From assembly GCA_018389105.1 (NCBI GenBank), contig JACATO010000094.1:436001-500000 (forward strand): DNA of 64,000 nucleotides, written 5' to 3'. The notes under the pieces were generated by a model that saw only the letters and a list, made by a program, of their open reading frames with translations, searched no databases and was not told the DNA's origin. A program made the position numbers and the translations under genes. The first letter of the stretch is position 1; each line of letters opens with the position of its first letter. This stretch comes from Nautilus pompilius. Lineage: Eukaryota; Mollusca; Cephalopoda; Nautilida; Nautilidae. Shown here in pieces: positions 1 to 13,400 of this stretch.

Positions 1-1000
1 TTGATGCATGAACTGGGGGGGGGGGTTGTTGGCAAGTTTGTTAGCAGGTATCTTCCCAACAGCATTAACAAATATAACAAGACTGGATTTTCTTTTATGC
101 CTGGTGTGATCAAACCTATGCAGAAAGAGACAAGGAGAGCAGTGGCAAAATGAGAAAGAATGGCTCACACTGTTGTTGTGCACTAACCAAATGTAGTGAT
201 TGGAAAAAGGCAAGAACTTTCATCGTTTAAAGAATTTGAAAACTTTTCCAAATGATTAGGAAAGCAGTGCTGATGCTCGGATGAGACAAATGATCCTTGA
301 CAAAGTGGCTGTGACTTTTCTATGGCAGAATGAGAGTGTTGCTTTTTATGGATATAACAACACTTGCCATGTCATGGTTCTTGATCTGTCAAACATGAGA
401 ATTGATACCCAGCCCCTGGACCAAGGTGTCATTCATAGCATCAAGCATATTTCTGCAAACGGGTTTTGTTTCAAATTGCACTAAGTTACAAAAAAAACTA
501 CAGCATGTTTGATGCGTTGCAGTCAACAACACCAGCTGCATCCTAAATAGATTTAGAAACTTTCTTTTCTTATTTTTAAAAGAAGATAGAAGGATTTCCC
601 ACGGTTTGAGTGAAATGGAGTTCAATGTCTGGGTCAATGGATGATGACTTTTACATTTGTAGAAAGATGACTGGTGCAGAAATTGCTTCTCCTCTAGAAA
701 ACTCAGTATAACACAGGATGAAAAGGATTTGAATAGATTTGTGCCACAACTGGAAATTCCCAAAATCAGAGAGATAGACTCTACACTATGCAATTTGTGT
801 CAATTTAGTAAAATGTTTGATGAATTTTATGCACTGAAAAGGAGTGTGGCAGTTAATGGCTCCTGATTTAGACCCCCAAAAATCAGTTTTTTTTTCTACT
901 GCTTTAGCAACAAACTCATGAAGTATTAGCTTTTGTTTTTCACTCATAAGATGTTGCATGAAACTTAAGCAACACTCAAATAAAGACTGTCCAGCTGAAA
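1..1000 (+). pseudogene. pogo/Tigger (jerky-like, DDE_1) transposase relic
   Basis: Several broken frames on the plus strand match the jerky/Tigger transposase in the right order: KEWLTLLLCTN near 150-190 (the KERxTxLLC block) and TQPLDQGVIHSIK at 406-446 (the PxDQGVI block). Frameshifts and stops separate these blocks. The 5' part lies outside the window, and the end near 1000 is approximate. It sits in the intron downstream of cadherin exon 27. Confidence 0.65.
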
Positions 1001-1208
1001 ACAAATAAACTGTCCTGTCTCACCAAATTAGTTTTCAAAATTAAGGACTGCAAAATAAACATAGAAAAATTAAAAGAACATTAAAGATGACAAGAGAAAA
1101 TATATTCTAATTTATTTATTTGTAATAACTCAATTATAACCAAAGCAAATTCAACTGAATTCTAAATTTACAACTGTAAATATTAAAAAGAGAAATGACA
1201 CACAATAC

Positions 1209-1450
1209 CTTAATGACATCTTGGCCTTTCTGTGCTGTCTCATTAATTTTTGCAGTGTAATTTTTGTAGACAAACACAGGTGAGTTATCATTTTCATCAA
1301 GTATCTTCAGATGCACGGTACTGTGAGCAGTATGCTTCGAGTCATTTACATCTACTTCAAAAGTGATAACCTTATTTTTGTTTTTCATGGTATCAAAATC
1401 AAATACTTTGTTGCTGGTTAATATTCCTGAATGCTGGTCTACTGCAAAAT
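1209..1450 (-). CDS. Cadherin exon 27 (EC11/EC12), last exon in the window
   Basis: 242 nt. It encodes FAVDQHSGILTSNKVFDFD and VHLKILDENDNSPVF, then the first strand of EC12 (YTAKINETAQKGQDVIK). The donor AAG|gtattg is in phase 0. No further cadherin exon is visible at 1-1208, so the next exon lies outside. Confidence 0.88.
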
Positions 1451-4400
1451 CTGAAGAAAAAAATTCTAATGATGTTTTAATGAAATGATAAGCATAATCA
1501 CTACAACTATGCACTATTACTGCAACTAATAACTAGTTGGTTTTTTTTGTACAATGATGCCTAAAAGGGAGAAAACTCTGGTAAGGAGTGTAGTGACACA
1601 GTTGACTGTTAGAATGCGTTGCCAATCCTGCATCACGTTAACTAAAACTTTTCATTTTTTTTTTTTAAATGTTAGAGCACCTGGGAGGGGATCCTACACA
1701 ATCAGCTGGTGAAGAAAGCCATGCAAGAGAAGTATGTTCAATTGAGCTGGTTCTCCCATCTGACATAATCAAACTCAGTTCCAACTTTAGCAACTGCACC
1801 ACCCAAAAATTAAGGATTCATAGTAGTATCAGAAAAACAATGAGATAACATGTCAAAAACCACAGAAATTATCTCTGTCTTACCTGAAGATTTCGAATGA
1901 ATGTGATACCTCAAGTTATCTCCGTCCAAATCAGATGCTTCTACCTGACCAAAGATACTTCCTGGAGGCCGATTTTCTGCTAAGTTGAATTTGTAAGATC
2001 TATTTTTAAACACTGGTTTATTGTCATTTATATTGAGCACCACAATGTTTACAGCTGCTGTTCTGGAAATATAATTAATAGTAAATAGTAAGCCAAAGCT
2101 GTAGCTGCCCAAGGGAGTTCACCTGCTCAATTTATTTTGTAAAAATATTTAAAATATTTAAAATGGCTTTACAGAAAATCTCTAATTATGATAAATTTTC
2201 ATTAAGTATCTAAAATAATGGAAAACCAAGAGTTCTCTATTTCTTGGATAATAATAATTAAATATGAACTAGCAACAATGTAGAATGTTGAATTAAAGCT
2301 AGTTTTTCTCCAAATCATTTTTTTTATATTATCTTTAAAATTATGTATCTTCTCTTAATATTAGAAGACCTGAATGTTTTAATTTTTTCTTATGTACTTA
2401 AAATTAAATAAACAAAATTAAATAGTTCAGTTTCTATGCTAGCATTTGTTGCTAAATTCTCAAGCTAATAAATATAAGTCAAAACTAAAAAAATTGTTTA
2501 AAACAGTCATTTCAAATTGGTGTTAGCACTAATTTTTCCTCAGAATTTGTCAGTTTAAATTTAATCAAGTTAAAAGTTTATTTATTTGCCAAATTTATGA
2601 AGAAAGGTGACAAAAAATATTATGTGATTTAAATAGAAATAGTTACCAATGTAAGGTAAGACTCAGTTTTAATACTTACGAATTCATGTTGTGGTTATTG
2701 CCATCCACGGCCCTGATGTCAAAGCTGTAATTTCTGGGTCCTTTATCATAGTCTATTCTTCCATTCAAATGTATTTTTCCATCAGGTAAAATATAAAATG
2801 GTAACTAGAAGTGTAAAGGTAAAAGTCATTGTCAAATGTCTCAACCCTAGTACACTCAGCAAGATCAGATACCTCAAATTCGTAACACCAGACAACATTA
2901 AAAAAAAACAGAAAGAAAACCCACTGATATATTTTAAAAAATATCTTTTCATTTAGAATGAATCAATAAGTGACTCTCATTTACTTTTCCCAAAATAACA
3001 TGTTACATCTTTAAACACTTTTCATGCTGGAATTGTTTGAACAAATTCTTCCATTATTCAAAGCTGTGATAGCCATGTAAGTGCATTTGTTCGTTAGATA
3101 ACATAAAAAAAATATATATATATATACATTAGGAAATTATTTCCTTAAAAAAGCAGCATTAGATATTATACTGCCTGCTATTCATATGTCCATACATAAA
3201 ATATGTTTTTAAAGATAAACTAGACCTGCTAACAAATTTTATTTCTTGCCCACTTTTATGTCAAAATTTCAACAGTTTTACTTTTATTTTTTGTATTATG
3301 TTATTTCTATTCTAACATAAGAGAGATGAGTTTAGTTGGTAGATGAGGCAACTAGCAATTAAAAACAAAACATCAAAGAAAAACCATAGATTAAATGTAA
3401 GTGAAAATAAAGTTTAAAGCACTTAAAAATATTTTTTTTCCTTTTAAATTGCTCAAAACAAATTTAACATTTTGGCTGGACCACCAAAGGGTTAATTCCA
3501 CTTTAAAAATGTGTAAGGACTATAAAAGAACCACACAATTTTAGTGTGAAACAAATATTTTGGTACACTCTCATTAGTGTCCATCACCATCCAATCGTTA
3601 GGAGAGTTGAAAACATTATGTTAGAAAAGCTACAGAAGATGCCAAGCATAACAGCAAAAGATTTTGAAAAGATCCACATCACTGAGACAAAATTTTAAAT
3701 TTAATATTAGTTTTTTTTTTAGCTGTACCTGACATTGTTGCATGCGTGCGTGTGTGTAAGCATTTCCAAACTGGTAGTGCTTTTTTTATGGCACATTCGA
3801 ACATGTTCAAATTCTGGATGAACTGAACTTGGGTAGTGGGGGAAAGAAATCATTAGAAGAAAATTGCAAGTACAATATGTAGTCTTGCAGTTTTCTTCTC
3901 CAAAACAGAGAAAACTTGGAAACTAGTCAGCAAATCACTTCTCCCACCCTATCTTCATGTATCTTTGCACAGGATCCATTACTATTTCCTCTATAAACTG
4001 GCCACAAATTTGGTCTAAGTTAGCTTAGGAATGCCTGGATATCATTTAACACTAAAATGGGGTGGCTCAGACTATGGGATGGTTCAAAGAGAGAGATGCA
4101 GATTACCACTGCTTCCCAATACCAATATTCATCAAAGTGTCAGTTCTATGGTACTAACAAAGTAGTTAGACTGTCCAGTGCATATAAAAACCTCTCAGGC
4201 CACCAAAGGATTACAATCATTGTGTCATGGTCCTCACCTTTGCCAGAAGAAACTGTTTTTAAATGGAATAATCTCTCTGAAAAATCCAGAGAGAAATCAA
4301 CCATAAAATTTTGACAGACAGTACACAACAAGCTTCATGCCAGTGACGAAGTTAAAAATAACACTGCTGCATATAACTTTAATATGGCACCATCAGCAGT

Positions 4401-7400
4401 TAGAAATGCAATAGACAATGCAACTAGAAGTTGAACCATTGACACCATATTTCCTCCCACTTGGAAACAATCTGCTGTGAATAATCCATTAATCTATACT
4501 ATACTTAACAGTATCACTGGCAATGAAGTTGGCTGACAGATTGATCTTGTCATCATTAAAACAAGAACCATGATTGGTATCAGATATGTATTTGAGATCA
4601 CTGCAACTGTAGTTATCCCCCTATCCAAAAGCAAGCTGACAACTTCATCTTTAACCCATCCACACCATATATGTTGTCACTGATGCACTTCAGATACACA
4701 GCATCACTTCTTGCATGGTAAAACATGCACAATCCCCAAAGTCCAAATGAATGTGTTTGAGCCATCCTAGGAAGGTGTTTGTATGATTAATAAATTTTCC
4801 CATAGTCTCTTGTTTAGCTGGTCAAAGAAAGGCACAACGTCTGACAATGACAGGTGTATCATCTGATTTGCTCAATACTAAGATGTGTACAAGTTTTTAT
4901 TTTGGATGATGGTGATCACAAACATTACTGAGGTCTTTTCTGCCAAAGTCAACTTGTTTGTAATCATTTTCTGACTGGCACCATTGCTATTTTGTCATCA
5001 CTCAACAAATTAACTTAGCATCCACTGACATCAAGAATTATGATGGAGAGTTAGATCAATATGCAAATCTTCAACCAGAATATCAGCACATTTGAACAAC
5101 ATACCAAATAAGCATTACAGGCTTGGAAACACGTGAATGCTTATATTTTTGAGAGGAATATACTTTCATTTAGTTTTACTTTTATTACCTTAGACTGCAC
5201 AATATGGTAAGTAAATTTACTATATGTGCCAGTGTCTTTATCTACTGCACTAACTTTCATCACCAGTGTACCATTCCTCTTGTTTTCAGGTATTTCTTGA
5301 TGATAAAAATCTAAAAGGACAAGTTTAAAAAAAAAACATTGTTTTTTTAAAGAAATAAAAATTAACTTTTTATTAATTAGGCATTTGTATTTTAAAATAC
5401 ATTTTATTATCACTGAACAAATAAAAATGATAAAGCTATACTTCAATCATGACTCACTGGTTACCTAGTAACACCAGAAGATCGTGTTTTCTTAAAATTG
5501 GTTAATAATTTTAATTAAATTTTTTCTAAAATTTCCTTATGATTAAAAAAAAAAAACAAAATCATTCCATTAAATATTTTCACCAGCAGTGAGAAACCTG
5601 TTTACCAAAAAAAATCTTTTACTTAAATCATGAATTCTATTTTGACCAAAATATTTACAAGACAAATAGGAAAAATGTCTAAGGTGAATACATAAATATA
5701 AATGAACATTTTAAAATCCAGCCTGTACCAATGAAAAAAAAAATTTTTTAATCAAAATTTCTAACTGGCATCACCATCAACAGAGTCAAGGTTAGCAAAA
5801 GTTATTTTGCAAAAAAACCTAAAGATCTTCATCATGACTAAAAACAGAAACAGAAGTTTGCTGAAGCACTGATTATTTTATAACAACAGAGGTAATGGTC
5901 CTAAAACCTTAAAGAAGTACATGAAAATATCTCTGTAATGCCACCAATATTCCATAAATAGATCAGTTCAGGAGCTTTCCAAAGTGACACAGCCCAAGTG
6001 AACAAATACGTGAATGATACATCTCAACGTTTCAGGACCAGTTCTGGACAGTTTCATTATCATCTGAAACATAGCTGCACATGGGAAGTTATAATAAAAA
6101 GTCATCCAATGATAATCTTTAGATCACTCAATTTTTGACAAAATGTGGAAACCCATTCAGATGTTTCATGACTGAGAAATCAAAAAACAAGATATGTTCA
6201 ACTTCAGCATTAACTAAATGAAGCAACATAGATCAAAATTTTAGAAGTTTAGCTATTCTTAATATGCCTGGATTCTCAAAAGTTTGCAAGAACCTGAATT
6301 CAGGCTTCAGACTTTTGAGTTTGAATGTTTAAATAAATTATATAAAACTACAGCTCTTTGACTAAATGGAAAATCTCTTGCATTAAAAAAATAAATATAA
6401 TATAATTTAAATTGTTAAGAAGTTATTTGACATGGTATTTATATTCTAAAGAACTAAGAACTACCAACTTGTAAACAGGTGTTGCAGTTTTTTGGTGCAT
6501 GGCAGTCTAATTACCTTTTGAAAATTCAGGTGGGTTATCATTCACATCTGCAACAGTCACTGTTACTGAGACTGAGCTGTAGTTCATGGCATTACCCACA
6601 TCAACAACGGGGACAGTATTTGTTGCTCTAACCTGCAAAAACAAAACAAAGTTTGTTTTTCTTCTTTTTTTATAAAAATAAAGAAAGAAAGAAGAAACTC
6701 CCAGTTATGGGAAAAGTTGTGATCACTACCTTGGTTACAAGCTACAAGATCAGGGATTGTGTGCTTACTTGCTCAGTGGGTTGCACAACCACATCTCAGT
6801 ATTGAGAAGGTGGAGCATGAGCGAAAGTCCCTACTGGAACATGTGCTTGCAGGTGTGGAAAGAAACCAGGCCAGGGAAGGCAGTCAAGTTATCTAACCAC
6901 CAGACCACCTATCATAAAGTTATTCAAATAGAAAGTTGGAACAACAGTAAGCCTTTTTATAGGGAAAAACAATCACTCAGAAAATGAAGTTTCAAAAAAA
7001 ACAACGAAAATCTTAAAAATAAAGAACACTAGCCAAACTAAAAAGAAATAATAATTTAGTTCAGTCCTTGGCTTGTCCACATTTTAAATATGCTGGGCAA
7101 GTATAAAGTTCATAGTTTATAAAACACAGTGAAATATTTGAAAAGATTAGCATACATGTTCTAGAATATTTTGGGGCTTTAAACAAATAGAATATACAAG
7201 TCATATTTACTCAGTTTTAAAAATTTCATACTCCTTTTGGGGTGGGAGTGCATAACCTTCTTTTATCATCTAAATTAAAAAACAGCTTGTTAGAAATAAT
7301 ATAATTTTTGATACATATGAGAGAGAGAGAGAGAGAGGACGTCCGTACAGACCGAGAGATATGACATCAGTACAGAGAGAGAGAGAGAGAGCATGCATGG

Positions 7401-10400
7401 ATTTTGGCAGGCTTGCTGGATGCATCAGTCACTGTCAGGCAGCCATTGTGAGGTACTGTACTACTTACTCGTCACATTTTCATTTTGCCCGTGATGACGG
7501 AATGTGTGGAGCAACGATCTTACATCAAGTTTTTCCAAAAGCTTGAAGATACCCAAGCAGAAACAATTCACAAAATTCAACAGGCTTTTGGTAACAATGC
7601 CATGGGTGTTACCCAAATAAAAGAATGGTACAACAGATCCAAAGATGGCCGCACATCGGTGGAGACATACCAGTGTTCCGGGAGGCCATCAAAAAGCTGC
7701 AATGCAGTTGTTATCGAGAAAGTGTGGACCTTGATAATGGAGGATCGTCGTTTGACGGTGTGGGAAATTGGTGATGAGGTTGGTATCAGTAAAGATTGTG
7801 CACATGCAATTTTAAAGGAGGATTTGGGCTTGTGCAGAGTGGCAGCGAAATTTGTGCCCAAGCTGCTTTCTCAGGAACAACAACAACTTTGTTTTGAGGT
7901 TGTGCAAGACCTGCTGGATAATGCCAACAGGGATCCTGAGCTCCAGAATCCTGTGATAACTGGAGATGAGACATGGTGGTACGGGTACGACCTGGAAACC
8001 AAAGCTCAGTCATCACAGTGGAAGCACCCAACATCGCCAAGACCCAAAAAAGCACGTCAGATCCAGAGAAAAATCAAGGTGATGCTGACTGTTTTCTTTG
8101 ACTACCGAGGCGTTGTGAATCATGAATACGCACCAGAAGGACAAACAGTTACAAAGGAGTACTATCAGGAAGTCCTTCAACATCTTCAAGATGCAGTTCA
8201 GCAAAGAGACAGGATCTGTGAGCCTCGCAAAACTGGCAGCTGCATCATGACAATGCCCCAGCTCATTCGTCGCAGCTGATCCAAGGTTTCTTGGCAACGA
8301 AAAGCAGTTCACTCATTCGGCAGGCTCCCTACTCTCCAGACATGGCTCCTTCTGACTTCTGGTTGTTCCCAAAAATGAAGATGCCACTGAAAGGCTCCCT
8401 CTTTGAGAGCTGAGAGGACATGTGGAATGCAACAGCAGAGCTGAGAATCATTCCGGAAGAAGCATTCCAGACGTGCTTCGAACAGTGGAAGGATCGCTGG
8501 GCTGTGTGTGTGGAGGCACAAGGGGCCTACTTCGAAGGGGATTATCAATTGAAACCCTCCAAGTACGTAATTTTTTTTTCCCAGTCTAAGGTCGGATACT
8601 TTTTTGACAGACCTCGTATACATATAAATTTTTTTGATAAAAAGAGTATCACCAAAGTTTTTGAAAACCATGCAACAATTTACTTGATGTTTTCTGTGAC
8701 TTACCTTCTTTTAAGTAAAGTTCTTTTTTTAAAATTTGTGTGTATCTATCAAAGAGTTGCAGATCCTTTCCTCCTTATGTATAGACAAAAGTTTCAAGAG
8801 TAAAAAAGAGATTCTTTTCAGAGTTTCATCTGTGGAATCTTTGAACTTTTTCATCTTTAACCTTTCTACTTTAAAAATATGAACAAACTTCCTTTGTGGT
8901 GGTTTTATATAAATCTTCATTGAAATATGTAGAATTTGAAAGCATATCTTAATATACAAAATTCTTAAAAGCATTAATTTGAATTAGTAGACAATGACAT
9001 GTGGCTTCAAGTTTTGATTTGTAGCAAAAGGAATATATACACATGTTCTGACCAATGTGAGTTGGAAGAAAGATAAACAAATGTAAATAATCAAAAACAT
9101 AATGATGCTTACTGTAAAATTAAAAATTCTGTTATTATTGGGTGGATCAAAATCACTTTGTCTTTGCACTCTGATCCTACCGGATGAAGGCTCCACATAG
9201 AAATAACTGTCTTCATTCCACCCTTTTATGGAATACTGCACAGTTTTATATCTGGGATTGTTGTCGTTATCATAAGCATAAACACTGAAATATGAAAGCT
9301 TAATTAATAATCAGTGATTAAATCACTATACAAGGAAAAAATTTTGATTAATGCCTTCATAAAATATTTTTTAAAAAATTAAAATGTGATAAATTTTGCT
9401 GCTAATTTTTTTTTTACATGAACATTTATTTAAAGCTGACACTAATTTTTTATAGCATATGCATTGTATTATATAACATTCAGCTCTTAAAGGAAAGCTG
9501 AAATTTACTCATTAATAGCCAGACTTAATTTATTCCATGACTTATATTATTTATTTCAAAAACATTCTAGAGAATTTAATCTTTTGGTTACAAGTTATAT
9601 GTAAAATTCATCTCCTCAATTTTCTAGTAATAACGCTATCTTCACAAATGAATTCTAAGCTCTCAAAATAATTTACTCCTAATGTTTTAAAAGTATTCAA
9701 TCTAATAAAATCAGACATTAGTTGGTTTTTGTCCTTGCACTTTACTGAGATTACTCATCACATCTTTTCCTTCATGTGTAGCCATTAGACAAATGCACAC
9801 ATCAACATGCATGGTGCAATTTTCCAGATGTGTGCATTTACAACTGGGGTCATATTTTTCAAATGTAAATCATAAAAAGTATGTCCAGAGGTTATGTAAA
9901 ATGTCCAAATACCCACCCACACAGCCACATTTTCCACAATTCTTCTGTTGAAACATTCAGAGTTTACTGGCATCAAGAAAAATAGTGAAATTGGAAGGCT
10001 GTGAGCCTGTCTGACCTTTTCAGACTGCTGCTATTCTGGGTGTCAGACCATAAATAGACTGAGACCGGGTTCAACAAATAAGTAATATCAGAGACAAACC
10101 AAGATCAGGTTTAAAATGGCTAAGACTGCTGTGCAGAGCTACAGCACTTCTTGGCATCAATTCATTGATACCTCAGCAGCCTAGTGCATCCCTTTTATGC
10201 TAGATATCTGACTAATCCATTATTATAACTGTGTGGTGCAGTATTTGGCAACCTCAGTGACATTCATGTAGCAATGTCTTGTGCCAAGTGTTTAAATAAG
10301 CTCAATTACAATGGTGTTAATGGCACAATATATGGATTCAGACAAATTAAAATATATCTATTGTTCAGCAGTAAACTCCAATTTCAGTTGGAGAAATGCA

Positions 10401-13400
10401 TGCTATAGCTTTTCTCATACTTTCCAGCTGTCCCGATATCAGGAGTCTCCCGATTTTTAATCAATCTCCCGCCCTCCCACTTTTTTCATAAAAAAGACCC
10501 ATTTCTCCCGATTTTTAAGAACCCTCCCTATAAAATGTGAAAACAACCCAATTTTTTGTCACTCATAGTCGACATTTTGCGAGTTTCATATTCTGACCAA
10601 TCAGAAATCAGCAAACCCATCACCCCGTTGTGTATGGATCACGCTATCGTCATCCGCCATTTGACCCTATAGACACCTGCTACTCCGCAGGCTTGTCTCC
10701 CACTGCAGGCACTCCCAGTTGCATCACAGGCCTCTGTGGTAACTCACACTTGCATCACCGGCCCCTGACAACTTCCTGTCACTCCGCCACCCCGATAGAA
10801 ACAAACAATACACACTGGCGACAGGGGTTGGAACTCGACCTGTTACCGCAGTAAGACTGATGCAATCGAGACACGTGCTTCTATTGGGGCCAGCAGTAAA
10901 AAGACTCAGACCACGACACCTGGGGCAGAACATGCTACGAGGACTGGACAGTGACTTCGGACGGATACTCACTAGCTAGCTCGGCTTTAGACAAACTTGG
11001 GCGCCAACAACCTGCCATATTTTTGTAGACAACAAGTCATGAAGATAGTACATACTCTACCCAAACAAACCCTAAATGCCAAAAATATGAAACAAAATAC
11101 CAGCCCACATGGGAGAAAGATTTTCCTTGGGTTAGAAAATGCTCAACATCCCAGACGAGTGCATTTTGCAAGGTAAGACAAACTTTTTATTTTGAAATAA
11201 ACGTTGCTTATGTGTGCGTTATCGATGACGGTATTCCAACATATTTTCTGTCGCCATTTTCACTTGTGTTTGTTTGTAAACTGACAAGTCATTTGTCAAA
11301 GATATTTATCATGTACTAATAAATCGGAATGCTGAGCAATGTATTGTACTTACATTGTTGCATTGTAACAATACTCTGGTCAATTAAATTTTATATATGC
11401 TGTGGGGTTAAGTTAACTTTCACTTGAAAATGCATGTTCCAGATCTAGTACATGTATTTCCCGGTGCATTTGTTTGCAAGTGTCATTAACTAAAACTTCA
11501 CAGTTTGTTAAAATTAAATCATGAAACTGTAATTTTGTACAAAATTTCCATACATCTGTATAAGAGGTTGTTTTCTGAAATCAATCATGAGTGTTTACAT
11601 TTTCTTTGCTCTTTGTTTAAATTTTTGAGCGCTTTGCGATTCGGATTGCCAAAGTCTCCCCATGAAAATTTTGGAAAGTTTGTTTTCTGTTTGTGTGTGT
11701 GTGCTACTTTTACCAATTTATGGTGGTAGTATTATGGTATGGAAAAAAGTGTCTTATAACCACTGCTCAAACTGTTTGAATGTACAAGAAAGCTTGATGG
11801 CAATCAGGTACAGAGATGAGATTCTACATTACCATGTCGGCTTCTACATGCAGACCCAAGATGAGGCAAGACATGGTGTCTCAAGATTTTTCTTCACACT
11901 GTCACCATCAACATGCTACTTTAGAATCCATATTTACCAGTCCCCTCAAACTTTTCAAATAACTTTTAAGTAAACTTAGTCACTATTCATCAGCCAGTCT
12001 CAAATGCGCCAAAAACTTTATAAAGGAAAAATGAAGAAACACTGTTGATATCTAAAGATCACAGGTGTCAGGCCTCAAAAATAATTTCTGATTATGTCAG
12101 TAAGAAGCTACACATTTATAGTCACAACATGTTTAAAAAACCTGGATTCCAGTTTACTTTATTTTTTCCAACAGCTATCACATAACTATTCTGATGAAGG
12201 CTTTCATTAGTTGTTCCGAAGATATGACAACTTTTTTGCAGAAACTCACCAACTTAACCTCTTATCATTCATTTGTACAATGAAATTACACTGCAATCTT
12301 CTTTGCTAATTTTTGAAATTTACTAGTTTACCTTTGGCCAGACCAATCTACACTTCTCCTCTAATTGTGCAATTCAAACACCTTAGTTGATACATTAAAA
12401 TGGCTTCTTTCAATAAGAACTCTTCTTGCAAAACTCAGTACAACAACCAATTGTTTACATTTCTTAACTGAAAACCTAGAAACATCTACTGGAAAAACAC
12501 AGGAAAATGTGAGATTTACCTCCCAATAACTGTTCCACTTGCTGTATTTTCTTCCATATTAAATCTGTACTTGGTTACGTTGAATTTAGGTATGTTGTTG
12601 TTGATGTCCTAGAAGATATAAGATGTTTTACAGATTAAGAAAAACAAAGAACCAGTTTATCATGACCAAATAAAGTATAGTAATATAACTCGTGTCAATC
12701 CCATCATTTGATTATTATACTGTTTAGATTTTTACATTTAAAAGTTGTTTTTAAAGTATTGTTCTTTTTCTTTTGCTCTAATCTAAAGAAAAAAAAAACT
12801 CTTTTTAAGGAGTTATTATCATTAGATCAGGTAATGATTAACAGCAAAAATAATGATCTGCAATGTTTTAGGACCCTTTGTAGTTTTTTTTTAAATGACT
12901 GACTTTTTTTGTTTCTGTTTAATAGGAATTTTTTACTAAATGTAATGAATATAATTTTTAATGTAAAATAATTAGGCATACCCTGTTTGCACTCCACAGA
13001 AAATGGTTATTAAAACAGGATAAATGAATTATTACAGAGAGGTGGTTGGTTGGTTGGTTGGTTGGTAGTCCAGTGGTTAGCCTACTGAACTGTTAAGGCT
13101 GTTTTTCATTTGTTATTTCTGTACATAATTTCCAAAAGTGGAGTTGGAGATGCACGCTGCTGCTGAGGGCCAGAAGCCCATAACAGCTGTACAGCCCTCC
13201 TCTGGATTCTGACATTCACCCTGACTCTCTACCTCAGTGGTTCCCAACCAGTGGGTTGCAACCCCCTAAGGGGTCACGCAACCCTGGAAGTTTCAATTTT
13301 TGTCGTGTGACTGAGTCAAGAAACTGTTCATGAGTATGTATTTGTTTTGTTTATATGTACCATATTTGCTGGCTTATAAGATGCAGTTTTTTTCCAGAAA

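Larger units (their letters stand above)
10425..11250 (+). mobile_element. Probable 5' part of a DNA transposon (hAT-like, class uncertain)
   Basis: Begins with a repeated TCTCCCGATTTTTAA-type motif (10448 and 10504), contains a GC-rich module shared with the hAT-type element at 13.2-14.1 kb, and ends near an exon-like open segment with a splice donor. I could not find a matching 3' inverted repeat, so limits and class are tentative. Confidence 0.4.

Noticed and set aside
4057..4314. 85-codon plus-strand open frame
   Set aside because: No recognisable domain and no upstream or downstream continuation in frame.
7361..7546. Earlier start for the mariner transposase in another frame
   Set aside because: The mariner N-terminus begins at the ATG at 7494; the upstream frame encodes GA-repeat sequence.
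7577..8312. Several minus-strand open frames of 89-99 codons
   Set aside because: Shadows of the mariner transposase on the plus strand.
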